NCBI GenBank assembly: GCA_028583415.1
Contig: CM053275.1
Location: forward strand, 2,277,040 to 2,341,039
DNA: 64,000 nucleotides
Origin: Protea cynaroides
Taxonomy: Eukaryota > Streptophyta > Magnoliopsida > Proteales > Proteaceae
Direction of reading: 5' to 3'
Made by a program: the position numbers and the translations under genes. The notes beneath the pieces are model-generated. The model searched no databases. It saw only the letters and a list, made by a program, of their open reading frames with translations, and was not told the DNA's origin. Numbering within the stretch: position 1 is the stretch's first letter; every line of letters begins with the position of its first letter. Positions 59,149 through 64,000 of the stretch are shown here, one piece after another.

Positions 59149-59185
<37 letters not shown>
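59026..59185 (+). mobile_element. 5'-truncated RTE LINE copy
   Basis: Matches the last ~155 bp of the LINE at 38401-41601: GAGGTGGTGAAGAAAGACAT, GATTGGAGAACAAGAATC, GACCCCATTTTGTTGGGATA, AAGGCTTTG, then a longer (TTG)n tail. Only the end of the coding region and the 3' UTR remain. The flanks ATTAACTAAGCTGGAG and ATTAGCGAAGCTAGAG may be a decayed TSD. Confidence 0.85.
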
Positions 59186-59615
59186 ACATTAGCGAAGCTA
59201 GAGTTGCCTAAATGATGATAAAGTAAAGTCTCTTCGTTAATCTCAGAAGAATATCAAGAACCAAAACCATAATGCTGAGGAAGCCTCCATAATCAAATAC
59301 AGAAGAATTCAAAACACATAATCAGTAACTGCTGCAAAAATGGGGAGATCTCTACAAAAAAATCTATTATTCTGACAAATGGCCATGCCCATTAATGTGT
59401 TTAAATACATCCAACACAGCACTTTTATAGTGGCCAATCTCAGGTAAGCTGATTAAACAAAATGGGTTAAAGCTCTCGTTAATACACAATTTCAACACAT
59501 GGCAGAGGAAGCGAGACTGGGAGCTAAAAATGGTTCACAAGCTTGGTCCAATACCTTTTTCCTGTGGAAACTTTTAGCCCACTAGCTTCTACAGAATGAT
59601 AAGGGGAATATTTTT

Positions 59616-61948
59616 TTATGCAGGCCAATATCAAATGGAAAGGCAAATCAGAAAATGAGAGTAATTTTATAACAAACAAGAAAGGCAATTACAAAATAAC
59701 AAGGGTTGAATGGGGACCACTTAACCCAAGGTCTCTTAGGGACCCTCTCAAGTCTCAACCCAAGTGTGAGACTCTCTCATGACAAAGAGGACCTCAAACT
59801 CTCAAAGGCCTCACAAGCACTCCCAAGAACAAAGACTCATAAAATATTCACTATCCCTCTTCAAAGAACATATTACAAATATGTAAAGGATATGCTGGAG
59901 AGAATTAAATGTTGGGAGCAACTTGGAAAAAGAAAACAAGCAGTGGAAGGGGAGATGTAGTGGAAGGCATTAAATGAGAGGGCTTTCAATGGAGGAGAAA
60001 TTGGGCGTTGGAAATGGGAAAGAGACGTAGGGAGAGGGATAAAATTATGGGAAATGTTGGGAAGGGTAATGTGGTGGAATGGCCATTAAGTGATCATTAG
60101 CAGCTAGGGCAATAGGCTACATCACTCTCCCTAAGTGGGAAAAAAAAATCGCCCTCGAGTTATAAAAATCATTCTGTCGAAATCAAATTGCACCTCATAA
60201 GCAGAAAATCCCATTTCATGGTTGATAACGTTGATGTCCTTCTGCACCTGCTCCATCGGGCTGCTATTCCACGTGTACACCATTTCAAATGTGAAACATG
60301 CTGCCTAGCTGCTTGTGCCACCTTTCTAGCCATCGTTGTGAATTTATTGATCCATGCGATATCTCCTTTGTTGATCCATGTGATGTCTCCTTTGTATAAG
60401 CAAATGAATTTTTCTTGCACTACCCAATTGAGTATGTTAGATCAATGCCATCGATCAAAATTTCAAATCTCCATGTCTCTTCTTCCCAGAGGATTTCCTC
60501 TTTCTTGATGATGAAAGAGAAGGCAAGGCTTGTCCATATCCAAATCATGTGGAGGGCGCAGGTGTTCAGAACCCTATCCTATGGGTCCAACACCACCACG
60601 ATGAGCTTCTTGTTGAAGTGCCACATCACTTCGTTCCCATAGCCCACCACTGTTTGCTGGATTAGGTAGTACATATTCATCTTTTTTGAGATCAATATGT
60701 GACTACTACATGTAATACGGAGTTCCTCCTCAGCAATGCAATGCCAACTATAGCTGAGTCGAGACTTCAAGAAGCTGTGGCACACTATCTTTGGTGTTAA
60801 TCAATGCTTGGAGAATCTTTATGTTATCATTGAGGATCATTCGGAAGAGCTCCAGAAATATCTGATAAGCTTTCACTATCAAATGCCAGACCTTGTCACT
60901 AGATGCAATTTAATTATGATCCATTGATTGGATGTTCAGCATGGATTAACTGCAGATGGAACAGGAAGATATATAACACCAAATATGGTTTACCAGCCAT
61001 GCCATAGATGTCGATTCAACAAGGCATGTATAGTAAGCACCATCCACTGTCATACACAATAGTATCATTGTAAATGGAGGAGTGTATTGTATACACCCTC
61101 CACCATCACATACCATAACAATCCTTGTAATTAGCCTATTCATCTTCTTCCTCTTTGTTAAATACGCTCCAAACATAGAAACAGCTCCTACAGAAACGGT
61201 GGACGAGTCACATCCTTCCTCCTTCATAGTTGCTTGGGAATCCATTTCCGTGGATGTTGATGGCAAAAAACCCGCCAACAATTTAGTTCTTCTCACCCCT
61301 CAAGCTATTTTATTACGATGAAAGGGAAGCGACGACTACGACATAGCCGTGGTAGCCCGCTCCTGGAAAGGGGAATGGTATGGGACAGGTTTATGGAATG
61401 ACCCGAGCAGGAATATCAATTATAACATTCCTTCAATTCATAAGTCACATGAAATACTTTGCAAACATAAAAGTGCAAGCAAAAGCTGAATGAAATCCTT
61501 CCTGTTTATCCAGGCTTGCAATCATCCCTCTGTCGAAAACGGTAATCAACTTAAATCTTTCCTTCTCCATAAAATACTAGGCAGCTACGGGAATCCCTTT
61601 GGTGGAGACAACAATGATGCAGATGCCTTCCTGAAACATTGCTTGCTCTTTTGGGAATTTGAAATTAATAGTGTCAAATATGCTATTCCAATTGGGCACG
61701 TACCGTACACACCATATAACGCCAAACACAGGAGCATGTCTTATTAGCAAGAACATGTTCATTGTCTTCATTGTAATACGGATTGGAAGCTTGCAAGGAC
61801 TTCTGGGTTGGGATATTTAAAGCACATGTAACAATCGTGGTAGCATTTAAATGACAAACAAAATCAAACCCCAAATATATAAACTACATGTGATCTTCCA
61901 TGCAAGATCTCTGTAACAAAATAGAAAAGGAAACTACCCAAGCACAGA

Positions 61949-61998
<50 letters not shown>

Positions 61999-63584
61999 AA
62001 GGAGGGCGAGAGTGTGTTTGTAACCCTTCCTCCTACTGTTGTATATATAGAAAGCAAAAGAGAGCAAAAACAAAACTTAGAACTCTCTCCTAGTTACAAT
62101 TCAACTAGGTAGAAAGACCTAGTCAACAAGACCAATTCCTAGTCTACTTAAGACACAACCGGTAATGGATATTTATAATTAAGTCCACTACAAACATAAT
62201 AAAATGAAGCGAATCGATAATGGGCCTATTAATCAGGCCCATTTACTTACATTATTTATTATAACTAAAGGAGGGGAGTGGGCTTAAGTTAAGTAGACCC
62301 ATTCCTTTACAATAACAACCCTTATATCTTAAAAATCTCCAAATTCAAACTTTCCCTCTTCTCCATTTGGTAAGCTGCATTCACGGGAAGCAGTCCTCCA
62401 AAATCAGAAATGCAAGTGGAATTTGGGATACGGAGTTACTTCAAGATCATCAAATGCTTGTAAGTTGAGCCAAACAATTCCACTCATGAGAGATGCTTGG
62501 CACTTTGAAATTCCTCTTCCACAAATTACAAAACCTTTGGAATGCTTTTGCAACCGGGTTGCATTTTAGTGGATTCTTGTGAGGATTTCTATCGTATGGG
62601 CAATTTAATGGACGCATTACCATATAATGCAAGACCAAGAAACTGCAACCAAGCAGGTTGGATAAAAGTCAGAAGGATAATTTGAAGGAGAAAACCTGAC
62701 CTTAAAAGCTTGCTGAAAGACAGTTGTTCTGCTCCACCCCACTAATCAGGTTGACATCATCTATTTGAGCAAAGTCATGAAGGCCAAGATATAGAAATAA
62801 CAGACATTCCATCCTGTATGCATTCAATCACATCGATTGGGAAACGAAGCGGAGGGTGAGAACCAACATCAAGGACAATAGCAGCAAACTCGATTGCTCC
62901 TTCAAGAAATCTTTAATAGGGACTTCATCACCGTTTTGTGCTTCATCGAACAATGGAGGTTTACTCCAATTTACTAGAGTCGTGAATCGATCCTCGGCAA
63001 CCTTTTCCATCATTGAGTTTGCTTCTTGATTTTCAGACTGAATTTGAAACTGGCTTGCCTCAAGAACCGCAACTTGCTCTAATACCATTTGATGCAGGTT
63101 AATATTGAATCGAAAGGTAAATCAGAAAAATGAGAGTAATTTTATAACAAAAAGACGATTACAAGATAACAAGGGTCGTACGAGGACCACTTAACCCAAG
63201 GGTCTCTTGGGGACTATCTCAACCCAAGTGTGGTACTCTCTCACCACAAAGAGGACCTCAACTCTCTCAAAGGGCCTCACAAGCACTCCCAAGAACAAAG
63301 ACTCACAAAATATTCACTACCCCTCTTCAAAACAAATATATAAATGATATGATGAGGAGAATGAAACGCTGGGAGCAACTTGGGAAAAGAAAAGAAGCAT
63401 TGAAGGGCAGGTGTAGTGGAGGGCATTAAATGAGAGGGCTTTAAATGGAGAAGGGAGAAATTCAGAGTTGGAAATGGAAAAGAGACGTTGGGAGAGGGAT
63501 CAGATTATGGGAAACGTTAGGAAAGGTAATGTGGTGGAATGACCATTAAGTGCTCATTAGTAGCTAGGGTGATAGGCTGCGTCA
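59616..63584 (-). mobile_element. Non-autonomous LTR retrotransposon in a galactokinase intron
   Basis: Two direct LTRs, 59616-60124 (3' LTR) and 63090-63584 (5' LTR), read on the minus strand as TGA(T/C)G(T/C)AGCCTAT...CCTGCATCA (TG...CA; the 3' LTR ends AA). Both hold ACCACTTAACCCAAG, CACAAGCACTCCCAAGAACA and AATGAGAGGGCTTT on the plus strand. Just inside the 5' LTR the minus strand reads AATGGTATTAGAGCAAG, close to the tRNA-Met primer-binding consensus. Just before the 3' LTR it reads AGGGAGAG, a purine tract. The flanks TTTTT and TCTTT are a possible 5-bp TSD with one mismatch. The 2.97-kb interior has no recognised gag or pol; its open frames (for example 62828-63088) are unidentified. 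An (AG)n run lies at 61952-61995. Confidence 0.85.
61952..61995. repeat. (AG)n microsatellite inside the LTR element
   Basis: About 21 AG units in the interior of the LTR retrotransposon. Confidence 0.95.
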
Positions 63585-64000
63585 TCTTTTCAGCATTGTT
63601 TAGTTGAAAAACAATATTTAAAGACCCAGAGAATTGTCTTTATCCCCAGGAAAAAAACTTAAAAGTGACAAATGTGGTAGTGTATGGACTAATGTTTAGG
63701 CATGTGGTTAATCCAGTGAGTACTCATCAGATGGACAGCTTGGAAATGCCATGTCAATCCTTCATGTAACAGCCAAGGCCTTCCATCAAAATACATTCTT
63801 CACTAACAAAACTTACTCTAATACTAAATAGATACCTCCATATAATTTTTCGTTTTCAGCAAATCATGCCTCTATGTACTGCACATTGAAATTAGAATCA
63901 TATAAAAACATTAATAAACGAAAGAAACCATACATACAGACAACTGCATTTTCAGTATTCTGAGCCTTATGTTAGTGTCCTATCCTGGTCATATAAGGAC
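63585..64000. other. Galactokinase intron to the window edge
   Basis: AT-rich, no exon of the galactokinase N-terminal half recognised on the minus strand. Confidence 0.45.

Noticed and set aside
60946..61296. Frames inside the LTR element as gag/pol remnants
   Set aside because: No protease, RT, RNase H or integrase motifs, and no CCHC zinc knuckle seen on either strand.
58484..64000. Further galactokinase exons
   Set aside because: Looked for the GLSSSAAF and KNYNNRVVECRLAS regions on the minus strand and found none; the space is repeats and AT-rich intron.

Overview
This is plant nuclear DNA from a flowering plant. The evidence is long AT-rich introns with GT/AG borders, typical land-plant gene families (PRP43-type helicase, sn-2 GPAT with an N-terminal HAD-like domain, plant galactokinase, importin alpha), many plant-type transposons and abundant microsatellites. 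I cannot name the species. Five intron-containing genes and the first exon of a sixth all lie on the minus strand: importin alpha first exon (2703-2918, rest off the left edge), a PRP43/DEAH2-type RNA helicase (5311-10118, complete), a small acidic 'VHS3-like' protein (16886-27071, two exons around a 9.5 kb intron), a GPAT2/3-like acyltransferase (29037-32357, two exons), an uncharacterised tail-anchored plant protein (41959-45313, with a 5' UTR exon near 46200) and the C-terminal half of galactokinase (52444-58483, its 5' exons beyond the right edge).

The rest is mostly transposon sequence, and many elements can be delimited to the base by target-site duplications (TSDs). hAT elements with 8-bp TSDs: 12849-14222 (carrying what looks like a captured 5' UTR and first exon), 19855-20596 with a second hAT nested in it at 19893-20479, 23761-24686 and 44042-44230. 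Mutator-like elements with 9-10 bp TSDs and GGA...TCC ends: fold-backs at 31304-31520, 32627-32868 and 37029-37266, a related one near 46465-46706, and a Pack-MULE-like element with a gypsy reverse-transcriptase scrap at 25306-25901. Others: a full-length but decayed RTE LINE (38401-41601, 15-bp TSD), a 5'-truncated RTE copy (59026-59185), a non-autonomous LTR retrotransposon in a galactokinase intron (59616-63584), two TRIM-like elements and a Tourist-like MITE.

The most striking structure is a long inverted repeat at 18320-22260 inside the intron of the acidic-protein gene. Each arm is about 1.5 kb and carries a decayed copy of a PHD-finger plus GNAT gene of the IDM1 (INCREASED DNA METHYLATION 1) type, head to head. 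Read-through transcription of the host intron would yield a long hairpin RNA matching a chromatin-regulator family, so it is a candidate natural siRNA locus. The left arm is split by the nested pair of hATs, and the two arms carry different disabling changes.

All exon borders and repeat boundaries were worked out by eye from GT/AG signals, reading phase, remembered family sequences and TSDs. No alignment or database search was run.
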